DNA of 64,000 nucleotides from Mucilaginibacter sp. UBA5151 (GCA_002413785.1 DHXR01000024.1:33893-97892), one strand, 5' to 3'; counted from the first letter of the stretch, positions 36,956 to 46,029 are shown. The notes: generated from the sequence alone by a model not told the origin. Numbers and translations: made by a program.

Positions 36956-39178
36956 ATGATTAAAAAGTCACTTTTTCTGCTTTTCTTGTTCATTTCATCA
37001 TACGCATTGGCGCAGGACGCCGATTTTTTTAAACCGGATTCGGTAAGGAAACAATTAAAAGCGGTTAAAATCACCACTTCCGTCAATGTCGATGGACTGC
37101 TTAATGAACCGGAATGGAAACTTGCCGCCCTGTCGTCTACCTTTATACAAATTGAACCTTACCAGGGCAAGGCCCCTAATTATGATACGCGGGTAATGGC
37201 TTTATACAACCAGAAATACCTGTACTTCGGCGTTATTTGTAAGGACCCCCTGGGCAAAAAGGCGATTATGGCTACCGACCTGATCCGCGATTTCGACTAT
37301 ACCAGGCACGATTTGGTTAGCCTGTCTTTTGATGCTTTTAATGATAAAAGGAACGCCATGGTATTTGCAACAAACGCCTACGGGGTACAGCGCGACCTGT
37401 TATCATTTGACGACCTCTATTATGATGTCGACTGGGACGGCCTCTGGCGGGTACGCACCAGCCGGACAGATTCGGGATGGGTGGCTGAAATTGCCATCCC
37501 ATGGAAAACCCTCCGTTACCCCAAAACCGCTGATTCCATACAAAGCTGGGGCTTTAATATTTACCGCAACCGGCGTCTTACCAACGAGATCAGCGCGTTT
37601 TCGCCGTTTCCGAGGGTGCTGAGCGCTACCAATATGAACTATGCGGGGGTTTTAACCAATCTGCAGCCACCGCCGCCAACAACCAATATCCAGGCGGTAC
37701 CCTACTTTTTAACATCATACGACCATTACCAGAACTTTGGCGCCGGCCAGGCAGCCAAAAGCAGCAGCGCCAAAGTCGGCGGCGATTTAAAGTGGGCCAT
37801 CAACCCCAATACCGTACTCGATTTAACCGCACATACCGATTTTGCCCAGGCCGACGCCGATATACAGGTAAATAATATTACTCGTTTCTCGGTTTTCTTC
37901 CCCGAAAAGCGGCAGTTTTTTCTTGAAAACGCATCCCTGTTCGGGGTAAATGTAAACCAGTCTGCCGATGGCTCGGGCGGTTCCATGCGGTACCAGCCAT
38001 TTTTCAGCCGGAACATAGGCCTGGATACCAGCGGGAACCCCATACCAATAGTAGCCGGCGGGCGCTTTGTCTATCGTTCATCAAACCTTAACTATGGGGC
38101 CATCGCCATCAGGCAGGGGAATTATAACGATGCGCCGGGTACCAATTTTTTTGTGGGCCGGGTATCGGAGAACTTTGGCGGCCAAAACCGTATCGGCGCA
38201 TTGGTAAGTGTGAAAAACCAGCCGGGTGCCTCCAACTTCGAAACTACAGCCGATGGTTTTTTCCGCCTCGGGCAATCACAATCAATCAATACCATCCTTA
38301 CCCAATCTTATACCACCAATACCGGGAAACAGGGTTTCGGCGGGGTTATGCAGTACCATAATACCAATAACCATTATAAGATCTGGTGGACGGAATCCGT
38401 CATTACCAAAAACTTCGACCCCCAGATGGGCTTTGTGTCACGCCCGGATGTGATCGGCACAACCCCAGGTATGAATTTTTATTACCGGGGTAGCCTCCTG
38501 CCGTTTAAGAGTGTGCTGCTGGCTTTTGAACCGGGGATACTTCCCGAACTTTACTACACTGCTTCCACCGGGAAATTTGCCGAAATGGACCTGCCTATTT
38601 TTCCAATATGGCTCAATTTTAAAAGCGGGGCCTATTTTGGTTATGGTGTTGAGCCGATCCGGCAGCACTTAACATCCGTTTTTCAGCCATTGGGCGTTAG
38701 CATTGCGCCGGGCGACTACAGCTATTTTCAGCATCTGTTTTATTTTACAACCGATCCTTCAAAAATTGTTGACGTTGCCGGCATTTTCCAAACCGGCTCT
38801 TATTTTAACGGACACCTGAACTCGGGCGACTTTAAATTACAATTTGCCCCTATTCCGTATATTTCCCTGACCGGCGAGTACAGCATAAATCATTTTGAAG
38901 GTGTAGGCGAACAAAACACCACCGCCACGGTGAACCTGTATATTTTACAGGGGCGTTTTTCATTAAATCCACGGTTACAGCTGACGGGGCTCTTTCAAAA
39001 AAACTCGCTCAACAGCGCCGATAATTATAACCTCCGGCTCTCCTGGGAGTTTTTGCCGCTTTCGTATGTTTACCTCATTTACAACAGGGGTGTTAACAGC
39101 GTAATAAACAATATGGTGATACAAACCCAAACCCAGGACCATGTTATTTTGAAGCTGAGCTATTTGCAGCAATTTTAA
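36956..39178 (+). CDS. DUF5916 protein with N-terminal CBM9-like domain
   Basis: Secreted 740-residue protein with signal peptide SLFLLFLFISSYALAQ. Residues about 30-230 are a CBM9-like sandwich (VDGLLNEPEWKLAALSSTFIQ, DTRVMALYNQKYLYFGVIC, GWVAEIAIPWKTLRYPK). The rest is a membrane beta-barrel-like DUF5916 region ending in alternating aromatic strands (LLPLSYVYLIYNRG). Outer-membrane location is likely. Function unknown. Followed by a hairpin shared with the opposite gene. Confidence 0.87.
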   Translation: MIKKSLFLLFLFISSYALAQDADFFKPDSVRKQLKAVKITTSVNVDGLLNEPEWKLAALSSTFIQIEPYQGKAPNYDTRVMALYNQKYLYFGVICKDPLGKKAIMATDLIRDFDYTRHDLVSLSFDAFNDKRNAMVFATNAYGVQRDLLSFDDLYYDVDWDGLWRVRTSRTDSGWVAEIAIPWKTLRYPKTADSIQSWGFNIYRNRRLTNEISAFSPFPRVLSATNMNYAGVLTNLQPPPPTTNIQAVPYFLTSYDHYQNFGAGQAAKSSSAKVGGDLKWAINPNTVLDLTAHTDFAQADADIQVNNITRFSVFFPEKRQFFLENASLFGVNVNQSADGSGGSMRYQPFFSRNIGLDTSGNPIPIVAGGRFVYRSSNLNYGAIAIRQGNYNDAPGTNFFVGRVSENFGGQNRIGALVSVKNQPGASNFETTADGFFRLGQSQSINTILTQSYTTNTGKQGFGGVMQYHNTNNHYKIWWTESVITKNFDPQMGFVSRPDVIGTTPGMNFYYRGSLLPFKSVLLAFEPGILPELYYTASTGKFAEMDLPIFPIWLNFKSGAYFGYGVEPIRQHLTSVFQPLGVSIAPGDYSYFQHLFYFTTDPSKIVDVAGIFQTGSYFNGHLNSGDFKLQFAPIPYISLTGEYSINHFEGVGEQNTTATVNLYILQGRFSLNPRLQLTGLFQKNSLNSADNYNLRLSWEFLPLSYVYLIYNRGVNSVINNMVIQTQTQDHVILKLSYLQQF

Positions 39179-39196
39179 TTTAATTGGTTGATTAAG

Positions 39197-39245
39197 TTGA
39201 TTAGGTGAATGGTTGATTATGTTAAATAACCACTCACCTAATCAA
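39197..39245. terminator. Bidirectional hairpin between convergent genes
   Basis: Two perfect 12-bp arms, TTGATTAGGTGA (39197-39208) and TCACCTAATCAA (39234-39245), in the 89 bp between the DUF5916 stop and the stop of the next gene. T runs are weak, so it is a candidate transcription barrier. Confidence 0.55.
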
Positions 39246-39267
39246 TTCAATAAACCACTCACCAAAA

Positions 39268-40008
39268 CTATTTCGCTACTAGGGGCGGCAGGGAATACGT
39301 TCTTTGGTTGCGGCGGTACCGTTTCAGGTTATTCAGGATCATTGAAATAAATTCATAATCGCTCAGGGTGGTTGTAGTATAATACCCCGGCCTGAACCTG
39401 AACATAAAAGCCGTTAGCTTAGCATCTTTAAGTCCGGTAATATTGCCGACAAAGGTGCGGTTAAAGCGGTAATCGATCACATTCTGCTCGTAATCCTGCT
39501 GAATGATCTGTCGCAGGCGGCTTGCACCGCGCCCTTCGGCGCTTAAAGCATTGTACAGGGCATCGATACTTAAACCGGCGCCGCCGCTTGTCGGGCTGGT
39601 TATAAAACCATCATAAGCCAGTGATCCGTATATTTTTGAGTAGTCGTGTTTGGTGGCTTCCAATCTTTGTTGGGGTGTGAGCAGCGAATCGTGCACCGTA
39701 ACCAATCTCAGCTGTATGGCCTTGCGATCCATATAAACAGCTAAAGCGCCGTTGTTTTGCACCTTAACGGTATCAGGGAGATAATCCTGCCGGGTGATAA
39801 CCAGGCGGTCGCCAAGGGCGGCTTTTATAGTAAATACGCCTTTCAGGTTGTCGTACACCGCTATACCGGTAGTAATGTTGTGGATATTTACGCTGGCAAG
39901 CCTCGCTTTGCTTTCCTTATCAAACACCAGCCCCGAAACAGTTTTATCCTGTGAAAAACCTCTCAGTGCTATTAAAAAAAAACAGAAAAGCAGTGCTCTT
40001 ATTCTCAT
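39268..40008 (-). CDS. Secreted protein with carboxypeptidase-like regulatory domain
   Basis: A 246-residue exported protein: signal peptide LLFCFFLIALRGFSQ, then a CarboxypepD-regulatory-like fold (KTVSGLVFDKESKARLASVN, GVFTIKAALGDRLVI). The C-terminal half is helical and unassigned. The ATG at 40008 is preferred over a TTG 12 bases upstream. Such domains are typical of TonB-receptor N-termini and other outer-membrane-linked proteins. Confidence 0.8.
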   Translation of the reverse strand: MRIRALLFCFFLIALRGFSQDKTVSGLVFDKESKARLASVNIHNITTGIAVYDNLKGVFTIKAALGDRLVITRQDYLPDTVKVQNNGALAVYMDRKAIQLRLVTVHDSLLTPQQRLEATKHDYSKIYGSLAYDGFITSPTSGGAGLSIDALYNALSAEGRGASRLRQIIQQDYEQNVIDYRFNRTFVGNITGLKDAKLTAFMFRFRPGYYTTTTLSDYEFISMILNNLKRYRRNQRTYSLPPLVAK

Positions 40009-40069
40009 TCTTAAATACAAAACTAAGCTAAAGCCAGTTTTGGGGAGTACTAATTAACAACATTTAACA

Positions 40070-40909
40070 CTACTGTTTAGCAACATTAAGTATTTGGCCG
40101 ATTTTTATGGTATTATCGGGCAAATTATTCAGCGCTTTCAGATCGTCAACCGTTAAGCCAAAACGTTTGGAAATGTTATATAGTGTATCGCCCTGTTTTA
40201 CCGTGTAGGTTTTGCCGTCGTTGTTTACCGGTATGGCGGCATCCTGCGTTGGCGGCGTAACCGTATCCGGGTCGGTTTTTGTAAGGGTGGTATCCGGGAA
40301 ATTCTTGCCGGGTTTAGCTGCGGTATCGGCGCTGTCGTACTGATCAAGCTTATATTTTTGAATGATGCTGATCAAAATAGCCGGATAATCGGGATTGGTG
40401 GCATAGCCAGCCATTTTCAATCCCCGGGCCCATCCTTTATAATCGGTAATATCCAGATCGTACAGCTGCGCATAATTCTTCTTTTTCAGGAACAGCGAAT
40501 GGTCGTGGTACGAGTCTTCGGGACTATCATATACCCTGAAACAATCGTTTTTGTTATCATCATCCCTATAATAGGTTTTGCCCGCCCAGGTTGGGTTGCA
40601 TTTTACACCAAAATGGTTATTGGCCACCCTCGCCAGTTCGCTGTTGCCGCTGCCCGATTCGAACAAGCCCTGCGCCAGCGTAATACTGGCCGGTATGCCG
40701 TGTAAATTCATTTCCTGTATGGCAATGGCCTTATAGCGGCTGATATACTGCACCGAGGTAAGCGGCGTATAGGCGGCTATAGCTGCGCTGTTGGCTTTCT
40801 GAATATTCTGGTTATTTCGCCGGGCAGCCCCGTTAGAAATCAGGTTTTTGTGTACAGCGCATGAGGTAAAAAAAGCAAGCCCAAGAAATAAGTAAATTAT
40901 ATTTTTCAT
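40070..40909 (-). CDS. Glucosaminidase lipoprotein with C-terminal LysM
   Basis: Peptidoglycan hydrolase of 279 residues. The lipobox is FFTSC at the N-terminus. The glucosaminidase domain (FlgJ/Atl type) has AIQEMNLHGIPASITLAQGL, FESGSG with the catalytic Glu, and NNHFGVKCNP. A Pro/Thr linker leads to a LysM domain (KTYTVKQGDTLYNISKRFGL, then LKALNNLPDNTIKIGQIL). It cuts near GlcNAc in murein. Neighbour of the amidase below on the same strand. Confidence 0.9.
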   Translation of the reverse strand: MKNIIYLFLGLAFFTSCAVHKNLISNGAARRNNQNIQKANSAAIAAYTPLTSVQYISRYKAIAIQEMNLHGIPASITLAQGLFESGSGNSELARVANNHFGVKCNPTWAGKTYYRDDDNKNDCFRVYDSPEDSYHDHSLFLKKKNYAQLYDLDITDYKGWARGLKMAGYATNPDYPAILISIIQKYKLDQYDSADTAAKPGKNFPDTTLTKTDPDTVTPPTQDAAIPVNNDGKTYTVKQGDTLYNISKRFGLTVDDLKALNNLPDNTIKIGQILNVAKQ

Positions 40910-41032
40910 TCCAATAAATATCAAACAGCCGGAAATGATCAAATACCACCCGGATTATTGCTTATTACGGACTTTTAGCCATTTATGTTTTGGGCAGGCG
41001 GAAAAAAGGGTAAAAATAAGCTTAGCCGTTAG

Positions 41033-41116
41033 CCTCACCTAAATCCTCTCCAAAGGAGAGGACTTGAACTTCACTCCTTTTCAGAACCCTCTCCTTTGGA
41101 GAGGGCAGGGTGAGGC
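41033..41116. repeat. GGAGAGG palindromic repeat, copy 3
   Basis: Same element as 14400-14488 in the opposite orientation, with both CCTCTCC..GGAGAGG arms and the CCTCACC / GGTGAGG ends. Located between two murein hydrolase genes. Confidence 0.85.
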
Positions 41117-41136
41117 AGCACCCTTTACAGCGAACT

Positions 41137-41961
41137 TTACTGGCTATACTTCTGGTACACATTATACAGCACATTCAAATCCAGCTGGGTTAAAACCGGA
41201 CTGATGTCGGTTTGAACAAAGTGGCGTTTAAAGGCGACTATGGCCGCTTTTGGGTTCGAGGTATCATAACCAATCAGCTTTAGGGCGGTGATATAATCAA
41301 AGCCATCGGGCGGTAGCTCCAGTATATCATCGCTCCAGTAGCCGAAACCATGCTGCGCCAGTGCTTTCCATGGAAACAGCGGACCGGGATCGGGTTTGCG
41401 TTTGGGGGCAAAGTCCTGGTGCCCGATGAAGTTGGCCTGCGGGATGTTATAGTTCTTTTTCAGCTGGCCGAGCAGCAGCAGCAGACTGTTAACCTGCGGC
41501 GCAGTAAAAGCTTCGCTGCCGTTATTGTCTATCTCGATGCCGATGGAGCAGCTGTTCATATCGGTAACGCTGCCCCATTTGCCAATGCCGGCATGATTGG
41601 CGCGCAGGTAATCGTTCACCATGTGGTAAACCGTGCCGTTTTTGGCGATCACATAATGGGCGCTCACCTGTGTGCTGGTGATGGTAAAAGTATGCAGGGT
41701 TTGCTGCACCGAATCCTGCGCGGTAAAATGGATGATCACATAATTTGGCTTGCGGATGCCGAAGTTCACCGTACCTACCCAGGCCGAGGGCACCACCACG
41801 CCCGTACTGTCGCGCAGGGAATCGGGCAGTTGGGTTTGTATGGCGGCTAAATAGCCCTTTGTTTTTTCCTTATATACCTTATTGGTTAAGGCGTACGGCC
41901 CCTTTGGGGAACAGGATATAAGTGTTAGCAGCAGTATGAAGTAGCAGCAGCAGTTTTTCAT
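41137..41961 (-). CDS. N-acetylmuramoyl-L-alanine amidase lipoprotein (AmiD-like)
   Basis: A 274-residue lipoprotein (lipobox TLISC) with an Amidase_2 zinc domain: NYVIIHFTA, HYVIAKNGTVYHMV, NHAGIGKWG, SIGIEIDNNG and the zinc/catalytic pattern FIGHQDFAPKRKPDPG. It cleaves the bond between MurNAc and L-Ala in murein fragments; a recycling role as in AmiD is likely. Its C-terminal about 60 residues look like a peptidoglycan-binding helix bundle. Confidence 0.9.
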   Translation of the reverse strand: MKNCCCYFILLLTLISCSPKGPYALTNKVYKEKTKGYLAAIQTQLPDSLRDSTGVVVPSAWVGTVNFGIRKPNYVIIHFTAQDSVQQTLHTFTITSTQVSAHYVIAKNGTVYHMVNDYLRANHAGIGKWGSVTDMNSCSIGIEIDNNGSEAFTAPQVNSLLLLLGQLKKNYNIPQANFIGHQDFAPKRKPDPGPLFPWKALAQHGFGYWSDDILELPPDGFDYITALKLIGYDTSNPKAAIVAFKRHFVQTDISPVLTQLDLNVLYNVYQKYSQ

Positions 41962-42061
41962 TCAGTAGCTAATATAATGATTATTTCGGATGGAGATGTT
42001 CGATTGCTGATTTGTTACAAAATCAAAATAACGTTACACCGCCGGTAAGCCCTTTTGCCCG

Positions 42062-42300
42062 GCAGCTAAAGACCTTCGGGGCGTGATAAAAATTGAAAAA
42101 ATGAAGGCTAAATGCGTTTAGGGTGTGATAAAAATGGCTGATATGAAGGCTAAACGCATTTAGGGCGTGATAGAAATGGCCGATATGAAGGCTAAATGCG
42201 TTTAGGGCGTGATAAAAATGCCTGATATGAAGGCTAAACGCATTTAGGGCGTGATAAAAATTGGCGATATGGAGGCTAAACGCGTTTAGGGTATGATGAA
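42062..42300. repeat. 42-bp palindromic tandem array, copy 2
   Basis: Five near-full 42-bp units from 42106 (42106, 42148, 42190, 42232, 42274) after one degenerate unit. Each has CTAAACGCATTTAG or CTAAATGCGTTTAG, but the spacers (GGGCGTGATAAAAATGGC-type) differ from copies 1 and 3. Because 42 is a multiple of 3, the minus strand stays open with a 14-residue repeat (LNAFSLH core); this looks like an artefact. The adjacent 42301-42525 shows no gene. Confidence 0.88.
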
Positions 42301-42525
42301 AAATCAACCAAATATTTACTAATTAGCTGAATATCTGCCAAATAAAAAACACAACGTCAAAGAACGATGAAATTTAGTGCGAAAAACGGATTTCTTTTTA
42401 TTTTTTATTGGAGAGGCCCACCGGGTTGGGGCTGATACAAAAATAATGAATTTGTATTAAATGAATTAATTCACAACGGCATATCCTTTTAAGATTATTA
42501 CAGTTTTTTGCTGGAACGCAAATAA

Positions 42526-42675
42526 TTATCCTTTATTTGAAAATTTCAGATTAGCTCGTTTTGTTTTTTCAGTTATAAAAGCATCATTTTCAAATGTGGG
42601 TAACAACGGGTCAATGGTTAAATTAATACCGGCTACCTGAACATGCTTTACCATTTGAACTGTTTTTTCTTTCAT
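42526..42675 (-). CDS. Small hypothetical protein
   Basis: A 49-residue frame starting MKEKTVQMVKHVQVAGINL and ending FSNKG. It has no recognised family and no clear ribosome-binding site, but a TATCTTTG -7 box lies 10 bases upstream (42686-42693 on the minus strand), which would give an almost leaderless transcript. Could be a short gene or the start of a lost gene. Confidence 0.35.
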   Translation of the reverse strand: MKEKTVQMVKHVQVAGINLTIDPLLPTFENDAFITEKTKRANLKFSNKG

Positions 42676-42885
42676 GTTATTAGTTCAAAGATAAGTACAA
42701 AATAAAAAACTTTATTGTAAAATTGAGTTTTTTCAAAAAATGCCCTAACGGGATAAACCTGTCAGCTTGGGGCTTATACAAAAATACGGAATTCGGGGGT
42801 GATTTGCAAGGAGGAAGCGCAGCGGAATAATAGCACAGGCGGCCTGCTAATTATATTTGCTGTTTTAAGTGTTAATAATAAATCA

Positions 42886-42908
42886 TAAATTTGAATGTTA
42901 TCAAATTT
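42886..42908 (+). promoter_or_regulatory. Promoter box with operator for the zeta-toxin operon
   Basis: TAAATTTG (-7 like) at 42886-42893 overlaps an inverted repeat AAATTTGA-N6-TCAAATTT at 42887-42908, 14 bases upstream of the first gene. A TTTG lies 26 bases upstream, farther than the usual 19-21. Confidence 0.5.
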
Positions 42909-42922
42909 AAAATTCACCGGCA

Positions 42923-43201
42923 ATGCGTAATCTTAATAGCCATAGAATAAAAAAAGGACTGGAAAGTGTAGAGGACAGCAAAGAATACGGCGTAATTTTA
43001 CAGGAAATTGCCAGGGAAGCCGGTGAAGAAGCCGTTCTCGAAGCTAAAATTCTAAAAATTCCGATAACCTATCTTAATGCCAGCCGTCAGGTTGTAAAAG
43101 AGTTTCCGGATGGAAGAATAGAAATTATTAAGCAGCTTCCGGCACTCAAAACACATAGATCTTTTGCTAAAGGAACTGTACTGTATGCCCGAAAAGGTTA
43201 A
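42923..43201 (+). CDS. Putative antitoxin of a zeta-type toxin pair
   Basis: A 92-residue, charged, mostly helical protein (KKGLESVEDSKEYGVILQEI, AREAGEEAVLEAKILKIPI) with no recognised family. It precedes the zeta-like kinase and overlaps it by 17 bases, and it sits right after a palindromic operator, both typical of an antitoxin. It lacks similarity visible by eye to the epsilon antitoxin, so it may be a new partner type. Function by position only. Confidence 0.6.
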   Translation: MRNLNSHRIKKGLESVEDSKEYGVILQEIAREAGEEAVLEAKILKIPITYLNASRQVVKEFPDGRIEIIKQLPALKTHRSFAKGTVLYARKG

Positions 43202-43934
43202 AAGGCTCCGCATAGTTGCCGGACCAAACGGCTCCGGGAAAAGCACAATCATTGAAAGGCTTCGCAGAAATTTTGATTGTGGCGTTTACTTAAACACAGA
43301 TGATATTGAAAAGATTCTAAAAGACAAAGGCTTGCTGCGTCTTTCTGATTATTTTATTGAAACAGGTACAGAGGATTATCAGCAGTTCCTAAAAAAGGAT
43401 AATGTCCAAAGCCTGATAGCAAAGGCCGAAAGCAATGGTTTCCCAATTCATTTGAGATATGATACAAACCTGCTCATTACCGATGGGCCGACGCACTCGT
43501 ATGAAGCGGCCATAGCCACAGAATTTTTAAAAGACCGCCTTTTAGCACAAGGTGAGCTTTTTACATTTGAAACGGTGATGAGCCATCCCTCAAAGCTTGA
43601 TTTTGTTAAGCTGGCGCAGCAATCGGGGTATAAAATTTATTTGTATTTTGTTTGTACGGCTGATGTTGAAATAAATATCGAAAGGGTTAAACAAAGGGTA
43701 ATTAAAAAGGGACATCATGTGCCAGAGAGCCATATCCGCACACGTTATACTAAGTCGTTGGAACTGTTAAGTGAAATGATTCCGCTTTGCTATCGTACCT
43801 ACCTGTTTGATAATTCGTCAGAAACAGAAACGTTTCTGCGTGTGGCCGAAATTTATCGCGGGCAAGAATTAACTATTGACATAGATCCGGTGCCTGAATG
43901 GGTAAATACTTATGTGATCAATCCTCTATTTTGA
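43185..43934 (+). CDS. Zeta toxin family P-loop kinase
   Basis: A 249-residue P-loop protein: Walker A GPNGSGKST (residues 13-21), LNTDDIEK after it, a middle FETVMSHPSKLDFVKLAQQSGYKI typical of zeta, and YFVCTADVEINIERVKQRV with the downstream RTRY arginines. Zeta toxins phosphorylate UDP-N-acetylglucosamine or related sugars and block murein synthesis. The ATG at 43185 fits the family start and overlaps the upstream gene. Its last bases overlap the opposing DinD-like gene. Confidence 0.85.
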   Translation: MPEKVKRLRIVAGPNGSGKSTIIERLRRNFDCGVYLNTDDIEKILKDKGLLRLSDYFIETGTEDYQQFLKKDNVQSLIAKAESNGFPIHLRYDTNLLITDGPTHSYEAAIATEFLKDRLLAQGELFTFETVMSHPSKLDFVKLAQQSGYKIYLYFVCTADVEINIERVKQRVIKKGHHVPESHIRTRYTKSLELLSEMIPLCYRTYLFDNSSETETFLRVAEIYRGQELTIDIDPVPEWVNTYVINPLF

Positions 43935-44207
43935 ACCCTTTGCAGCCTTCTTTTCATCACTGTCTAAGCGCCTTTCTAATTTTTTAACATCTTTTACAGG
44001 TGGCAGGGCCTCAGGGCGCACACCGCGTTGCCGTAGAATATCCCTTACCGCTTTATTATTATCAACATGCTCCTGTGATATTCGGGTTTGCTGGTTTAAA
44101 TCTTTCTCAATCACATTATGGCGCGTTAACTCATTAGCGAAATCTTTTGCTGCAATGGTTAAAGCCTCATGTCTGCCGGATAATTCGCCTATTATATCTT
44201 TTTTCAT
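43926..44207 (-). CDS. DinD-like C-terminal protein or fragment
   Basis: A 93-residue protein. Its second half, QEHVDNNKAVRDILRQRG then VRPEALPPVKDVKKLERRL, resembles the C-terminal end of DNA damage-inducible protein D. DinD proteins are far longer (about 270 residues), so this is either a truncated gene or a free-standing short version. It has its own ATG and overlaps the zeta toxin end by 9 bases. The family call is from memory of the motif and moderate only. Confidence 0.5.
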   Translation of the reverse strand: MKKDIIGELSGRHEALTIAAKDFANELTRHNVIEKDLNQQTRISQEHVDNNKAVRDILRQRGVRPEALPPVKDVKKLERRLDSDEKKAAKGSK

Positions 44208-44340
44208 GCCCTGATTAAAAATTAAATATAGCTAAAACGGTTAATAAACTGATAGATTGTTGAAAAATGGGCAAAGGGCATTTTGTCATCCTGAGCGATA
44301 AAATTAGGAAAATTCTGTAGGTGAAATGACAAAAAAAGGC

Positions 44341-44449
44341 TGTCATGGTGAGGCACTCGAACCATGTGGGGTGGCCTATCCGCTTTGCATAGCGTTAATG
44401 CATTGGCGTTGTGCCTGCGCTCATGCTTCGAGAGCCTCAGCATGACACC
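44341..44449. repeat. Imperfect 110-bp inverted repeat
   Basis: Left arm TGTCATGGTGAGGCACTCGA and right arm TCGAGAGCCTCAGCATGACA pair imperfectly around a GCGTTAATGCATTGGCGTT-type centre. No protein encoded; part of the 44208-44746 gap. Confidence 0.65.
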
Positions 44450-44548
44450 CATCGACGTGTCGGCGGGTCACTCCCGGGAAATTTATTTTATGGGTTAAAT
44501 AAATCTGCAATCCTCCCTGCGAAGACGGATTTATGATAGCACGCTGTT

Positions 44549-44696
44549 TGCGCCTTTAGGTGCATAATATCGGTAGCAAAACAGAATAAACAACCAACAG
44601 CGTGCCGTAGGTTACGCAACATCGCCGGGTTCCGTACCTATGGCACGGGTTTTTCTTTTTTTTATTGCTACCAATATTCGACCCTTACAGGGTCTT
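44549..44696. repeat. Palindromic intergenic element, copy 2
   Basis: Shares GCGCC..AGG.GC, TATCGGTAG, the GTGCCGTAGG / CCTATGGCAC arms and TACCAATATTCGACC then GGGTC with 36612-36790. Confidence 0.8.
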
Positions 44697-44746
44697 TGCC
44701 TGACCTGATGGCGTTGGCGATACCTTGTTAAGAAAGAACGATGATA

Positions 44747-45058
44747 TTAGCCGTTTGATTTTTTTATTAAATCAATAAACTCAATCAGGTTAACGCTATC
44801 AACAGACGGTTCGTCGGTATATTCAATACTTTCAAATTCATGCCAGGTAGGGTCAATCCTGAAATCCACTATATCAGTAAATATTTCCGGCAGCTTCCAT
44901 TCTTCTGCATAAAACCACGTTTCATAAATCAATTTGGATTTAATGAGGGATTCCAATTTTGAGAGATCAATGCCTATAGGATTGGAAAATATTGCCGCAT
45001 TGAATTTTTTATAGTTGCCGCTATCGCGATAGAGGTAGTTGAATTTGATGTTTGGCAT
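44747..45058 (-). CDS. Hypothetical acidic protein
   Basis: A 103-residue protein beginning MPNIKFNYLYRDSGNYKKFN and ending in an acidic helix (VNLIEFIDLIKKSNG). No family recognised. It is 51 bases downstream of the HNH nuclease gene on the same strand and may be part of that accessory cluster. Coding use is normal and the frame is long for chance in this composition. Confidence 0.6.
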   Translation of the reverse strand: MPNIKFNYLYRDSGNYKKFNAAIFSNPIGIDLSKLESLIKSKLIYETWFYAEEWKLPEIFTDIVDFRIDPTWHEFESIEYTDEPSVDSVNLIEFIDLIKKSNG

Positions 45059-45109
45059 GGAGCAAATGTACCAGGAAAGAAAAGGCTTGTCAATCGACTA
45101 TAAGTCACC

Positions 45110-45883
45110 TTAGCCGTCAAATTTGTCATTATGCATCCGTAAAAATTCTAAATCAGGATAAAACTTTTTCGGCGTAATGAGTGATTTACCGTCATAATCA
45201 ATAAAGTTTTGTTTGATGCTCAATGTTTCCTTATGCTTATAAAATTTTGGCGATATTTTTATTTTAAGATCTTCGGTCACTGTTATCAAATGTCTGTCAA
45301 AAGCTTTATCATGTAAGGTATTTAAGGCTAACCCGTTTTGCGGGCTTAAACGGTTTCCTTTATCGTTGCTCCAAGGTACAATATGGCTTGCAACAATCAA
45401 TTCAAGCATGTTAATTCCGGTAATGCAGCATTGGTTATTAAAATTTGTAAGCACTATTTTTCGGAATTGGGATTGATTTACCCTTACCATAACTAAACGT
45501 TCTCTTTCCTTGCCTTCGGCAACCGGGAGATTTTCAAGGTCAGCGGCGTACACTTTCTCAATCGTCGTATGCTTTTTCTCAGCCAATAACTTTTCACTTT
45601 CAAAAAATTGCTCATCCCAATCCTGCATATACTCTTGCCATATCAGCATATCCAGCTTGCTTACATTTGGAAGGCCTCCAATACCCCGCTCTTTAAGTTT
45701 AGGGTCGAAGCTTGCGAAATTTCCGAGTTTCCGTGCAATAGAACCCGGCGACCTGTTGATCAATGACGCGAGTTCAATCACATCGGCATTGCGTGAGTGC
45801 ATCTGGCCAAAAGGTATTTTGCAATACAAGTTTATTGCTAAAATGGATTCTTCCCTTGTCCAAAGCCGTTGCCCGTCTTTCAT
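45110..45883 (-). CDS. HNH endonuclease
   Basis: A 257-residue nuclease. The N-terminal half is helical with an RW-type helix (TREESILAINLYCKIPFGQM) and INRSPGSIARKLGNF, looking DNA-binding. The C-terminal HNH core has NFNNQCCITGIN, ASHIVPWSNDKGNRLSPQNG and LALNTLHDKAFDRHLITV. Restriction-related proteins often have this form. It sits 2 bases from a zinc-finger gene and 273 bases from vsr, all minus strand. Confidence 0.85.
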   Translation of the reverse strand: MKDGQRLWTREESILAINLYCKIPFGQMHSRNADVIELASLINRSPGSIARKLGNFASFDPKLKERGIGGLPNVSKLDMLIWQEYMQDWDEQFFESEKLLAEKKHTTIEKVYAADLENLPVAEGKERERLVMVRVNQSQFRKIVLTNFNNQCCITGINMLELIVASHIVPWSNDKGNRLSPQNGLALNTLHDKAFDRHLITVTEDLKIKISPKFYKHKETLSIKQNFIDYDGKSLITPKKFYPDLEFLRMHNDKFDG

Positions 45884-45885
45884 AA

Positions 45886-46029
45886 TTATTTTTCTACCTC
45901 GAAAAATACGTATTTACATCGGTTATCTAAACATTCGCAAACAAGTAATAATGAGCGGGTATGATAGAAATCGGCAAGTATATCAGCCCTGGCGCCGCAG
46001 ATGGGGCACGTGATGGGTTGGTCGGTCAT
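45886..46029 (-). CDS. Ogr/Delta-like small zinc-finger protein
   Basis: A 47-residue protein with two Cys pairs: CPICGARADILADFYHTRS and CECLDNRCKYVFFEV. The CPxC..(R)..CxxNxC-type spacing resembles the phage late regulators Ogr and Delta. An ATG at 46053 is possible; a longer frame is rejected because it runs through the palindrome at 46082-46114. Might be a regulator for the neighbouring nuclease genes (inference). Confidence 0.6.
   Translation of the reverse strand: MTDQPITCPICGARADILADFYHTRSLLLVCECLDNRCKYVFFEVEK

Noticed and set aside
42023..42307. 94-residue repetitive protein on the minus strand
   Set aside because: The frame is a by-product of the 42-bp period of the tandem array; no start signal or conserved composition supports it.
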